Assembly: GCA_900766575.1 (NCBI GenBank)
Contig: CAAFVW010000143.1
Location: 1-43,167 of the forward strand
Length of the DNA: 43,167 bases
DNA from: Lachnospiraceae bacterium
Lineage (GTDB): Bacteria; Bacillota; Clostridia; Lachnospirales; Lachnospiraceae
Reading direction: 5' to 3'
The translations under genes were made by a program, and so were the position numbers. Positions within the stretch are counted from its first letter, which is position 1. Every line of letters starts with the position of its first letter. This document shows, in pieces, positions 26,301-34,169 of the stretch. The notes beneath the pieces were generated by a model. It worked only from the letters and a program-made list of their open reading frames with translations, made no database searches and had not been told where the DNA came from.

Positions 26301-27629
26301 CTGTACACTGTCTACGGTCTGGTTCTTGATCTTGATACATTTCATGTCCTGACCGCCGATGTCGAGGATACAGTCTACACTGGGATCGAAGAAAGCAGCG
26401 GCATAATAATGGGCCACAGTCTCAACTTCACCGTCATCCAGCAGAAATGCGGCTTTCATCAGTGCTTCGCCGTAACCGGTGGAGCAGGAACGCACGATCT
26501 CCACGCCCTCGGGCAGGAGAGAGTAGATCTCCTTCAGGGAACGGATCGCCGTCTTTAAGGGGCTGCCGTCATTGCTGGAGTAGAAGGAATACAAAAGGGA
26601 ACCATCCTCGCCTACCAGAGCGATTTTGGTCGTGGTGGAGCCTGCATCGATACCGAGGAAGGCCTTGCCCTGATAGGACTGCAGATCTCCGGTAGTCACG
26701 TGGTGTTTGCTGTGACGCTCTACGAATTCTCTGTAAGCTTCCTTATCTGCAAACAGCGGTTCCATACGTTCTACTTCGAATTCCATCTTGATGTCGGAGG
26801 ACAGCTTTTTCACCATATCGGACAGACTGATGCAGACATCTTCTTTTGCATTCAGTGCAGAACCGATGGCAGCGAACAGATGGGAATTGTCCACATCGAT
26901 AATGTGTTCGTCATCCAGATTCAGCGTGCGGATAAAAGCAGCTTTCAGCTCGGACAGGAAATGCAAAGGTCCGCCGAGGAAAGCTACGTGGCCGCGGATC
27001 GGTTTACCGCAGGCCAGACCGGAGATGGTCTGGTTCACCACTGCCTGAAAAATAGAAGCAGACAGATCTTCCTTGGTAGCACCTTCGTTGATCAGAGGCT
27101 GGATATCGGTCTTGGCAAATACACCGCAGCGGGCTGCGATGGTGTAGAGGGATTTATAATTTTTCGCATATTCATTTAAGCCCGAAGCGTCCGTCTGGAT
27201 CAGACTGGCCATCTGGTCGATGAAGGAACCGGTGCCGCCTGCACAGATACCGTTCATACGCTGCTCGACATTACCGCCCTCGAAATAAATGATCTTCGCA
27301 TCCTCACCGCCTAACTCAATGGCAACATCGGTCCTGGGAGCCAGCTCCTGCAGGGAAGTGGCCACGGCAACGACTTCCTGGGTAAAAGGTACGCCCAGGT
27401 GGTTGGCCAGTGTAAGTCCGCCGGAACCGGTGATCATGGGGTGCAGCTGTAATTCGCCCAACTGGTCATAAGCCTTTTTGAGGAGAGCGGACAGTGTTTC
27501 CCGTATATTGGCGAAGTGACGCTCATAATCGGAAAATAAGATATTGTGTTCTTCGTCTAAAATAGCAATCTTGACAGTGGTAGAACCGATATCTATGCCG
27601 AGAGCTGCATATTTTTCCTGTGAATTCAT
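23376..27629 (-). CDS. 2-hydroxyacyl-CoA dehydratase activase-related protein, full-length fused form
   Basis: The 1417-residue protein carries two BadF/BadG/HgdC-type ATPase domains. The first begins GIDIGSTTVK at 11-20, with GICAGGTGSFID near 127 and a Cys at 168 (ARCGVF). The second begins FLGIDAGSTTTK near 325, with ACSSGCGSFIE and RCTVFMN. A cysteine cluster CKGCTNNC plus NRCERG follows, probably an iron-sulfur site of the DUF2229 region. The C-terminal ~600 residues resemble the dehydratase D-component family (GGGCRATNY, FGCLPNHVVGKG). Single-domain relatives use ATP to inject an electron into 2-hydroxyacyl-CoA dehydratases. The substrate here is unknown and no dehydratase subunits are adjacent. 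ATG 27629 follows AGGAAGG; the longer TTG 27662 start lacks one. Confidence 0.9.
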   Translation of the reverse strand: MNSQEKYAALGIDIGSTTVKIAILDEEHNILFSDYERHFANIRETLSALLKKAYDQLGELQLHPMITGSGGLTLANHLGVPFTQEVVAVATSLQELAPRTDVAIELGGEDAKIIYFEGGNVEQRMNGICAGGTGSFIDQMASLIQTDASGLNEYAKNYKSLYTIAARCGVFAKTDIQPLINEGATKEDLSASIFQAVVNQTISGLACGKPIRGHVAFLGGPLHFLSELKAAFIRTLNLDDEHIIDVDNSHLFAAIGSALNAKEDVCISLSDMVKKLSSDIKMEFEVERMEPLFADKEAYREFVERHSKHHVTTGDLQSYQGKAFLGIDAGSTTTKIALVGEDGSLLYSFYSSNDGSPLKTAIRSLKEIYSLLPEGVEIVRSCSTGYGEALMKAAFLLDDGEVETVAHYYAAAFFDPSVDCILDIGGQDMKCIKIKNQTVDSVQLNEACSSGCGSFIETFAKSLNYTVQDFAQAALFAEHPIDLGTRCTVFMNSKVKQAQKEGASVADISAGLAYSVIKNALFKVIKVSDASELGKNIVVQGGTFYNDAVLRSFEKIANCEAIRPDIAGIMGAFGAALIAREHYEDGYVTTMLDYQKICDLQFETSMAKCKGCTNNCRLTINKFSGGRQFISGNRCERGIGGQKNAHNVPNLYEYKLHRLFSYESLDVDKAPRGVVGIPRVLNMYEDYPFWFTFFTELGYRVVLSPSSNRKIYELGIESIPSESECYPAKLAHGHVTWLIRQGIKFIFYPALFYERNEFEDANNHYNCPIVTSYSENIKNNVEEIAGGEITFRNPFLSFRDLGTVTDALTKEFKEIPASEIAAACEKGWKELANARHDMEKKGEETLEYLRQTGKRGIVLAGRPYHVDPEINHGIPELITSYDLAVLTEDSISHLAKPERPLIVSDQWMYHSRLYAAASYVKTVENLDLIQLNSFGCGLDAVTTDQVNDILSGSDKIYTCLKIDEVNNLGAARIRIRSLLSAIRVREKMGKHRNIRSSAIEKVAFTEEMRKDYTIICPQMSPIHFEILQPAFNACGYNFVVLDNDNKHSVDVGLKYVNNDACYPSLLVVGQIMEALLSGKYDLNKTAIIMSQTGGGCRATNYIGFIRRALKKADMEQIPVISLNLAGIESNPGFHLNADLILRAAVGAEFGDIFMRCVYRMRPYEATPGSVDALHKEWLARVQKFVSAKHISIPKFRKMCAEIIRDFDAIPVLDIKKPRVGVVGEILVKFSPAGNNHLVELLESEGAEAVVPDLLDFMLYCFYNQIYKAEHLGTSKKTAKISALGIWAIEHILRGSAVKAFEESKHFDPPTSIYKIVSYAEPIVSIGNQTGEGWFLTGEMVELIKEGVPNIVCTQPFGCLPNHVVGKGVIKALRKAYPSSNIVAIDYDPGASEVNQLNRIKLMLSTAQKNLKKGGVLE

Positions 27630-27660
27630 GTGATACATCCTTCCTGAATAAAAGCCTCGC

Positions 27661-27715
27661 AACTATTCAACATCCCTATGCTCCAAAAGGTAAATTTACC
27701 TGGCTGTGAATAGTT
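27661..27715 (-). promoter_or_regulatory. Nested inverted repeats in the dehydratase activase leader
   Basis: An outer 9-bp pair AACTATTCA/TGAATAGTT (27661-27669, 27707-27715) encloses the perfect 12-bp palindrome GGTAAATTTACC (27689-27700). The element lies between the -10 and the start codon of the minus-strand gene. The palindrome suits a dimeric repressor, and the outer pair could fold in RNA. Confidence 0.55.
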
Positions 27716-27762
27716 ACAAATCTTCTTAATTAATGCGACATTTTCTTAACAAAACATTTATC

Positions 27763-27791
27763 ATTATACGACAAAAAATGCCATAATGCAA
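27763..27791 (-). promoter_or_regulatory. Promoter of the dehydratase activase gene
   Basis: On the minus strand TTGCAT (27786-27791) and TATAAT (27763-27768) are 17 bp apart. Transcription would start near 27756, leaving a leader of about 127 nt that contains the nested repeats. Confidence 0.78.
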
Positions 27792-27876
27792 CGAACAAAG
27801 ACGAAACGTTGATGTTAAAGTTTTGTAAAGAAAAACTAAAATAAAAGTGGAATTCTATAAACTTTCGAACGTGTGG

Positions 27877-27905
27877 TTTACTTATTTCCCCGTGGATGTT
27901 ACAAT
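27877..27905 (+). promoter_or_regulatory. Promoter of the rhomboid-like/sigma-like unit
   Basis: TTTACT (27877-27882), 17 bp, TACAAT (27900-27905). It is divergent from the dehydratase activase promoter and gives a short leader to ATG 27953. Confidence 0.62.
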
Positions 27906-27952
27906 CTCGATAGAGAAAAATCTAAATATTATTATTACGGAGAAGGATGTTT

Positions 27953-28813
27953 ATGAGTAAATTTGAAAAAAAATTCGGCAAATATGCCATTCCGAATCTG
28001 ACATTACTGTTGATCATGTGTTATGTTGCGGGATATATTATTGAACTGATGGGGAAAGCCGGCGGAACGAATCTGCTGGGATTCCTGACACTGGATCCCT
28101 ATCGGATTCTTCATGGCCAGATCTGGAGACTTGTGACCTGGGTCATTGTACCACCGGAAAGCCTGGATATTTTTACGATTATCATGTTGTTCTTCTATTA
28201 CAGTCTGGGGTCAGCTCTGGAGCGTACCTGGGGGACATACCGCTATAATGTCTATATTTTTTCCGGTATGCTGTTTACGATCATCGGAAGTTTCCTGTGC
28301 ATGGGTGTGGCATATCTGATCACCGGCGGACTGAGTACAGAAGCGGCTTCCATGGTATTTTACAGCGGCTCTTATGCGTTCAGCACTTATTATATTAACC
28401 TGTCCATCTTCCTTGCTTTCGCGGCAACTTATCCGGATATGCAGGTGCTTTTAATGTTTGTGGTCCCTGTAAAAGTAAAGTGGATGGGAATTCTGGATGC
28501 TGTTCTGATGATCTTTATGGTAATTACGGGAAGCCTGTTCACCAAATTTGCAGTAGTGGCATCGCTGCTTAATTTTGTGTTATACTTCTGGCAGCTGCAC
28601 AGAAGCCGTATTTCACCGAAGCAGATGCACCGTAAGGCACAGTTTGAGAAAAAGGCAAGTGCCGGCCGGGCGAAAGTGACCAGACACAAATGTGCCATCT
28701 GTGGACGAACGGAGGAGGATGATCCGAACCTGGAGTTCCGCTTCTGCTCCAAATGCAACGGCAACTACGAATACTGCCAGTATCATTTATTTACACACAC
28801 ACACGTAAAATAA
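27953..28813 (+). CDS. Rhomboid-like membrane protein without catalytic His, with C-terminal zinc ribbon
   Basis: The 286-residue protein has about six membrane segments between residues 10 and 205. The rhomboid-family L1 loop signature is visible (LHGQIWRLVTW, then LGSALERTWGTYRYN). The expected active-site GxSG is replaced by TYYINLSIF, and the last helix (FAVVASLLNFVLYF) has no histidine. It is therefore probably a proteolytically inactive pseudo-rhomboid. The cytoplasmic tail is basic and ends in a zinc ribbon: CAICG, then CSKCN, then CQYHLFTHTH. The start at 27953 has GGAGAAGG 6 nt upstream; ATG 27947 overlaps that site. The next gene, a sigma-like protein, begins 13 nt after the stop. 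Confidence 0.78.
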   Translation: MSKFEKKFGKYAIPNLTLLLIMCYVAGYIIELMGKAGGTNLLGFLTLDPYRILHGQIWRLVTWVIVPPESLDIFTIIMLFFYYSLGSALERTWGTYRYNVYIFSGMLFTIIGSFLCMGVAYLITGGLSTEAASMVFYSGSYAFSTYYINLSIFLAFAATYPDMQVLLMFVVPVKVKWMGILDAVLMIFMVITGSLFTKFAVVASLLNFVLYFWQLHRSRISPKQMHRKAQFEKKASAGRAKVTRHKCAICGRTEEDDPNLEFRFCSKCNGNYEYCQYHLFTHTHVK

Positions 28814-28826
28814 AGGAGATCCCCAT

Positions 28827-29579
28827 ATGAATAAAGAATTATTATTCGCCCAGACCTTAGAGCAGGTCCGCAAGACCGCCAAAGAGCAGGGCAACTGCAT
28901 CAGCGAAGAACAGGTAAAGGAAGCGTTTGCAGAACTGGACCTGAGCAATGAACAATTACAGATGGTATTTGATTATCTGCTGAAACATAAAATTGGTATC
29001 GGACAGCCAATGGATCCGGATGAATTTCTGACGGATGAGGAAAAGGATTATTTGCAGGAATATCTGGATGAGGTGGCTGCGCTGCCGACTTACACAGACG
29101 GAGAGAAACAGGCATTTTCCATTGCGGCTATGGCGGGAGAGACAGATGCGCAGCAGCGTCTGATAGAACTTCATCTGGCAGACGTTGCGGAGATTGCCAA
29201 ACTGTATGCCGGACAGGGTGTTATGCTGGAGGATCTGGTAGGAGAAGGAAATCTGGCGCTTTCTTTTGGCGTGACGATGTTAGGCAGCCTGGAGAAGCCG
29301 GACGAAGTAGAAGGAATGTTAGGCAAGATGATCATGGATGCCATGGAAGAGTACATTGCCGGGCACACGGAGAATACCAGGATAGATAAACGCGTGGAAG
29401 ATAAGGTCAATAAGGTGGCGGACAAAGCAAGAGCGCTGGCGGAGGAGCTGCAGCGAAAGGTGACCATAGAGGAACTGATGGAGGAGACCGGCATGTCCCG
29501 CAAAATGATCGAGGATGCGGTACGCATGAGCGGCTTCCAGATTGAGGATATCGACAACAATGCAAAAAACAGTTTATGA
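28827..29579 (+). CDS. Sigma-70-like protein lacking region 4
   Basis: The 250 residues align in order with a primary sigma factor. An N-terminal region-1.1-like helical domain (residues 1-60) precedes region 1.2 (YLDEVAALPTYTDGEKQ). Regions 2.1-2.2 follow (AQQRLIELHLADVAEIAKLYAGQG, then LEDLVGEGNLAL), then a region 3-like part (VNKVADKARALAEELQRKVTIEELMEETGMS). Region 2.3-2.4, which melts and reads the -10 element, is degenerate: the conserved aromatic WWIRQ stretch is replaced by MLGKMIMDAMEEYI. Region 4 (-35 recognition) is absent. It may bind core polymerase without recognising normal promoters. AAGGAG at the end of the rhomboid-like gene precedes the ATG. The next gene overlaps it by 20 nt. 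Confidence 0.78.
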   Translation: MNKELLFAQTLEQVRKTAKEQGNCISEEQVKEAFAELDLSNEQLQMVFDYLLKHKIGIGQPMDPDEFLTDEEKDYLQEYLDEVAALPTYTDGEKQAFSIAAMAGETDAQQRLIELHLADVAEIAKLYAGQGVMLEDLVGEGNLALSFGVTMLGSLEKPDEVEGMLGKMIMDAMEEYIAGHTENTRIDKRVEDKVNKVADKARALAEELQRKVTIEELMEETGMSRKMIEDAVRMSGFQIEDIDNNAKNSL

Positions 29580-29985
29580 GAATTATAAATATAGCTTACA
29601 GGATACCGCCAGGGTTTACATAGGGGCAAAATATACTTTTGCAGAACTGCTGGATCAGGATGAGGTGGCGTTTAAAGTCCGTCTGATCGTGGAACGCTAT
29701 ATTTTGGCGGAAAAAGAAGTGGACCCGCAGGATACGCTGGAGACCCATCTGTATTATTTACAGCCGGACAGTTTCCTGGTGAAAATCTACGACCGGATCA
29801 AGGCCAGAGTCAAAATCAATATTATTGAAGAGAAAAAAGGCTTTTTCGGCAGAGGCAAAAAGCATTATGTCACGAAGGAACTGAACATCCGGGAACTGGT
29901 TGCCATGACACCGGAGGAGAAAGAAGCAAAGGGCGTTGTGATTCAGGAAATCTCCATGAGCAAGCTGGCACTGGCAGCGTTCTAA
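29560..29985 (+). CDS. Unknown protein coupled to the sigma-like gene
   Basis: I do not recognise this 141-residue protein. It starts at ATG 29560, inside the last codons of the sigma-like gene (20-nt overlap); a longer TTG start at 29542 is less likely. The sequence has a mixed alpha/beta N-terminal part (ENYKYSLQDTARVYIGAKYTFAELL) and a central helix (VAFKVRLIVERYIL). A basic glycine-rich loop (EKKGFFGRGKKHY) follows and could contact a membrane or nucleic acid. There is no signal peptide, membrane helix or cysteine. The tight overlap suggests it works with the sigma-like protein, for example as a stoichiometric partner. Confidence 0.7.
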   Translation: MQKTVYENYKYSLQDTARVYIGAKYTFAELLDQDEVAFKVRLIVERYILAEKEVDPQDTLETHLYYLQPDSFLVKIYDRIKARVKINIIEEKKGFFGRGKKHYVTKELNIRELVAMTPEEKEAKGVVIQEISMSKLALAAF

Positions 29986-30011
29986 GATAGAATAAAAGAG
30001 GAAACGAAAAA

Positions 30012-32930
30012 ATGAGAGTAGAAGATTTATCCACTTATGAAATTATAGAAAAAAAAGAGATCCCGGACATCAACAGTGTGACCTGCCTGTGCCGTCATAA
30101 AAAGACTGGAGCCAGAGTAGCACTGGTGTCCAACGATGACGAGAACAAGGTGTTTTATATCGGATTCCGTACGACTCCGAAGGATTCCACCGGTGTAGCG
30201 CATATTCTGGAACATTCCGTATTATGCGGATCTAAGGAGTTTCCGGTAAAGGACCCTTTTGTGGAACTGGTGAAGGGATCTCTGAATACCTTCTTAAATG
30301 CCATGACTTATCCGGACAAGACGGTATATCCCGTAGCTAGCTGTAACGACAAGGATTTCCAGAACCTGATGCATGTTTATCTGGACGCGGTATTTTATCC
30401 CAATATTTATAAAAACGAATCTATTTTCCGTCAGGAAGGCTGGCACTATGAGCTGGAAGGCGAAGAGGAAGAGCTGAAGGTCAACGGTGTCGTTTATAAC
30501 GAGATGAAGGGCGCTTTTTCTTCTCCGGATGACGTGTTGGAGCGGGAGATCATGAATTCCCTGTATCCTCATACTACCTATGGCTGTGAATCTGGCGGTG
30601 ACCCGGAGGTGATTCCGGAGCTGACCTACGAAGAGTTTCTGAATTTCCATCGGAAATTTTATCATCCGTCCAACAGCTATATTTATCTCTACGGCAACAT
30701 GGATATGGCCGAGAAGCTGACCTTTATTGACGAGCATTATCTGTCGTCCTATGATGCGCTCCAGGTGGATTCTGAAGTGACGGAGGAGCCTGCATTTACC
30801 ACACCGAACCGGATTGTCAGAGATTGCCCGATCGGTGAGGGCGAGGATGAGGAGGAGAATACCTATCTGTCCCAGAACTTCTGCGTAGGAGACAGCCTGG
30901 ATCCGAAGATCTACATTGCATTCCAGATTCTGGATTATGCGTTATGTTCAGCTCCCGGAGCACCCTTAAAGCAGGCTTTGGTAGACTGCGGTGCAGGCAA
31001 AGATGTCTATAGCATTTATGAGAATGGTATCCGCCAGCCGTATTTCAGCGTGGTAGCGAAGGATACTTCTGTAGAGAAAGAACAGGAATTCTTACAGGTG
31101 ACGGAGCAAGTGCTTAAAAAGCTGGTAAAAGATGGCTTCGATGAAAAGGCGCTTCTCGCCGGTATTAACTATTACGAATTCAAATACAGGGAGGCAGACT
31201 TCGGTTCCTACCCCAAGGGACTGATGTACGGTCTTCAGGTATTGGACAGTTGGCTGTATGATGATAAGCTGCCGTTCGTTCACATCGAGGCCAATGAGAC
31301 ATTTGCCGAGCTTCGTAAGGAAGTGGGAAGTGGATATTTCGAAGGACTGGTACAGAAATATTTACTGGACAATCCTCATCGCAGCGTGGTGATCCTGAAG
31401 CCGAAGTTTGGGCTGCTGGAAGAACAGGAACAGAAGCAGCGGGAGAAAATGGCGAAAGTTAAAGCGTCCATGAGTCCGGAAGAAATTGAGAAGGTAAAAG
31501 ATACCTTCCGGAAGTTGACCGAGTTCCAGGAGAGCGAAGATGCAAAAGAGGATCTGGAGAAGATTCCTCTGTTAAAGCGGGAAGATATGAAAAAAGAGGC
31601 AAATCTGCCGGTGAATGAAGTCCGGAAGATTGGAGATACCACACTTTTGTATCATAATCTGTTTACCAACGGCATCGGATATCTGCGCCTGATTTTCAAA
31701 CTGGATCAGATTCCCGGAAAATATTTCCCTTATATTGGAATTCTGAAGGGATGTCTGGGCCTTCTGAACACAGAACACTACGAGTACGGAGACCTGTTTA
31801 ATGAGATGAATCTGGTCACCGGTGGTATGGCTGCGGTGAATAATGTCTATGGCAAATTGCAGGATACAGACCAGTTTACACTGACTCTGGAATTGAAGAC
31901 CAAGGTATTCTATGACCGGATTGCGGAAGCGATTGACCTGATGCGTGAGATCGTCATGACCAGTGATTTTACTGATACGAAACGATTGTATGAAATTCTT
32001 GCGGAGGGCAAGTCCCGGATGCAGGCACAGATGACCTCCGGCGGACACAGCGTGGCAGCCGGAAGAGCAATGTCCTATGGCAGTATTCCCGGAGCTGTAA
32101 GTGAGGAGATCTCAGGCATCCCGTTCTATCGCCTGACCGCGGATCTGGAAGCGCATTTTGACGGAAAAAAAGAAGAACTGGCAGAGATCCTTCAGACATT
32201 ACTGAAAATGATTTTCCGGCCGGAGAATCTCATGGTGGATTTCATCGGAGAGGAAAAAGCGGTGGCTCTTCTGGATGCACCGGTGGAGGCTTTCAAGGCA
32301 GCACTTTATACAGAAGACGTGGAAAAAGAGCATTATATTCCGGAAGTGTCCCGGAAGAACGAGGGATTTTTAACCTCAGGGCAGGTTAATTATGTGTGCC
32401 GTGCCGGTAATTTCCGCAAGAGCGGATTAAAATATACCGGAGCGTTACGTGTGCTCAAGGTAATGATGGGCTATGAGTACCTGTGGGTCAATGTCCGCGT
32501 GAAGGGCGGTGCTTACGGCTGTATGTGCAGCTTCGGCAGATCTGGTGACAGCTATTTTGTATCATACAGAGATCCGAACCTTGGCAAGACCATTGAGATT
32601 TACGAGAAAGCAGCCGATGCCATTGCAGAGTTCACTGCGGATGAGCGTACCATGACACAGTATATCATCGGTGCGGTCAGTGATCTGGATGTACCCATGA
32701 ACCCTGCAGCGAAGGGACTGTATTCCCTGAGCGCCTATATGACGGGACTGGATGATGCAACCCTGCAGAGGGAGCGTGATGAATTATTAGCCGCTACCCA
32801 GGAGGATATCCGCGCACTGTCCGCACACATACGGGCGTTTATGCAGGAGGATCTGCTCTGCGTAGTCGGAACGGCATCCAAGGTGAAGGAAGAACAGGAA
32901 CGCTTCCTGAAAGTGGAAAATTTATTTTAA
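30012..32930 (+). CDS. M16C-family zinc metalloprotease (PreP/insulinase type)
   Basis: This is a 972-residue member of the presequence-protease group of M16 enzymes. The inverted zinc motif HILEH is at residues 64-68, with the third ligand Glu164 in VVYNEMKGAFS. The family motif LCGSKEFPVKDPF and the substrate-cavity halves follow, and the C-terminal half contains VKGGAYGCM. The length equals that of PreP-like bacterial enzymes, which act as closed chambers that degrade peptides. There is no signal peptide, so it is cytoplasmic. It begins 26 nt after the unknown gene with AGAGGAAAC upstream, so it is probably in the same transcript as the pseudo-rhomboid and sigma-like genes. Confidence 0.93.
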   Translation: MRVEDLSTYEIIEKKEIPDINSVTCLCRHKKTGARVALVSNDDENKVFYIGFRTTPKDSTGVAHILEHSVLCGSKEFPVKDPFVELVKGSLNTFLNAMTYPDKTVYPVASCNDKDFQNLMHVYLDAVFYPNIYKNESIFRQEGWHYELEGEEEELKVNGVVYNEMKGAFSSPDDVLEREIMNSLYPHTTYGCESGGDPEVIPELTYEEFLNFHRKFYHPSNSYIYLYGNMDMAEKLTFIDEHYLSSYDALQVDSEVTEEPAFTTPNRIVRDCPIGEGEDEEENTYLSQNFCVGDSLDPKIYIAFQILDYALCSAPGAPLKQALVDCGAGKDVYSIYENGIRQPYFSVVAKDTSVEKEQEFLQVTEQVLKKLVKDGFDEKALLAGINYYEFKYREADFGSYPKGLMYGLQVLDSWLYDDKLPFVHIEANETFAELRKEVGSGYFEGLVQKYLLDNPHRSVVILKPKFGLLEEQEQKQREKMAKVKASMSPEEIEKVKDTFRKLTEFQESEDAKEDLEKIPLLKREDMKKEANLPVNEVRKIGDTTLLYHNLFTNGIGYLRLIFKLDQIPGKYFPYIGILKGCLGLLNTEHYEYGDLFNEMNLVTGGMAAVNNVYGKLQDTDQFTLTLELKTKVFYDRIAEAIDLMREIVMTSDFTDTKRLYEILAEGKSRMQAQMTSGGHSVAAGRAMSYGSIPGAVSEEISGIPFYRLTADLEAHFDGKKEELAEILQTLLKMIFRPENLMVDFIGEEKAVALLDAPVEAFKAALYTEDVEKEHYIPEVSRKNEGFLTSGQVNYVCRAGNFRKSGLKYTGALRVLKVMMGYEYLWVNVRVKGGAYGCMCSFGRSGDSYFVSYRDPNLGKTIEIYEKAADAIAEFTADERTMTQYIIGAVSDLDVPMNPAAKGLYSLSAYMTGLDDATLQRERDELLAATQEDIRALSAHIRAFMQEDLLCVVGTASKVKEEQERFLKVENLF

Positions 32931-33045
32931 AACTTAAATTTTGAAACTTTTTGTGATAAAATTACGTCTATATGGTATACACATGTAAAGGCAACGGCAG
33001 ATGCCAGGCGGTTGTGTGCTGTGCATCTGCGGAAATGGAGGGGTT

Positions 33046-34098
33046 ATGAAAGAACGTAAATTTTCAGCAAAACTTATGACAGGACTGCTCACGGCGGGAA
33101 TCGTATTGTCTCTGACGGCCTGCGGAAGCAGTTCCAACAGCAGATATGCGGTCAGTGACCTCATGGATGCGGACTTTGTTGTGGGGAATGAGACAGGCGC
33201 GGCCACTGCAGAATCTTATTATGACGGTGGTTTTGATACGTCCAGTACCAAGTACGCAGAGATGGAAGGCGGAACGGACACCGCAGGATCGGAGTCGGGG
33301 ACTGTCAAGGCTGCAGCCACCGACCGGAAGCTGATCAAGACCGTGAATATGGATGTGGAGACCAGGGAGTACGATAAGCTGCTTACGGCGGTTGAAAATA
33401 AAGTGTCGGAGCTTGGCGGTTACATAGAAAGTCTCGATGCCTATAACGGCAGCGTATATAACAGCTATCGTTCTACACGAAATGCAAATCTGACTATCCG
33501 TATTCCCAAAGAAAGACTGGATGATTTTCTGAACACAGTATCTGATCTGGGGAATGTGACCAACCGCTCGGAAAATGTACAGGACGTGACTCTGACTTAT
33601 GTAGACCTGGAAAGTCACAGAGATGCCCTGCAGACGGAGCAGGAGAGATTATTGCAGCTTTTGGAACAGGCGGAGAGCATTGATGATATTATCACCATCG
33701 AACAGCGCCTGTCTGATGTGAGATATCAGCTGGAAAGCATGGAATCCCAGCTGCGCAGTTATGACAATCAGGTAGATTACAGTACCGTATATCTTTACAT
33801 CAGTGAAGTAGAGGTATATACTCCGGTTGAGGAAGAGACGACCTGGGAACGTATTTCCGAGGGATTTCTGGACAGCCTGAAGAGTATTGGAGAGGGAGTG
33901 AAAGAAGCGGCCATCTGGTTCGTAATCCATATTCCTTATCTGGTGATCTGGGCTGTTGTGATCTTGATCATTGTGCTGATTCTGAAAAAGATCAAAAAGC
34001 GTACAAAGCGGATCAAAGAGGCAGAGAAAAAGAAACAGGCGGAACCGTCACAGAACGCAGCTCCTGAGAAAACAGAGCAGAAAGCTGAAACCAAATAG
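33046..34098 (+). CDS. DUF4349-type membrane-anchored lipoprotein
   Basis: The 350-residue protein starts at ATG 33046 with GGAGGGG just upstream; the longer frame from 33001 would place 15 residues before the signal peptide. The signal peptide ends in the lipobox LTAC|GSS. The body has the DUF4349 pattern: TDRKLIKTVNMDVETREYDKLL, ENKVSELGGYIES, NLTIRIPKERLDDFLNTV, LGNVTNRSENVQDVTLTYVDLESH. A coiled coil (ERLLQLLEQAESIDDIITIEQRLSDVRYQLESME) follows. A C-terminal membrane helix (YLVIWAVVILIIVLILK) and a basic tail complete it. It should be lipid-anchored outside and span the membrane again at the C-terminus. Function is unknown. Confidence 0.85.
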   Translation: MKERKFSAKLMTGLLTAGIVLSLTACGSSSNSRYAVSDLMDADFVVGNETGAATAESYYDGGFDTSSTKYAEMEGGTDTAGSESGTVKAAATDRKLIKTVNMDVETREYDKLLTAVENKVSELGGYIESLDAYNGSVYNSYRSTRNANLTIRIPKERLDDFLNTVSDLGNVTNRSENVQDVTLTYVDLESHRDALQTEQERLLQLLEQAESIDDIITIEQRLSDVRYQLESMESQLRSYDNQVDYSTVYLYISEVEVYTPVEEETTWERISEGFLDSLKSIGEGVKEAAIWFVIHIPYLVIWAVVILIIVLILKKIKKRTKRIKEAEKKKQAEPSQNAAPEKTEQKAETK

Positions 34099-34169
34099 CC
34101 CAGGCTATGGAGAACTGCAAACATACTAAAAACAGACGTATACAGATCGAAGAACAAGGAGAATAAAAC

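Noticed and set aside
23322..27179. Many + strand reading frames of 60-263 codons opposite the dehydratase activase
   Set aside because: They lie antisense to a 1417-residue protein with clear family motifs, have no ribosome binding sites and resemble no protein family.
32934..33206. A 90-codon minus-strand frame upstream of the DUF4349 lipoprotein
   Set aside because: It overlaps the lipoprotein signal peptide region in antisense, lacks a ribosome binding site and has no family features.
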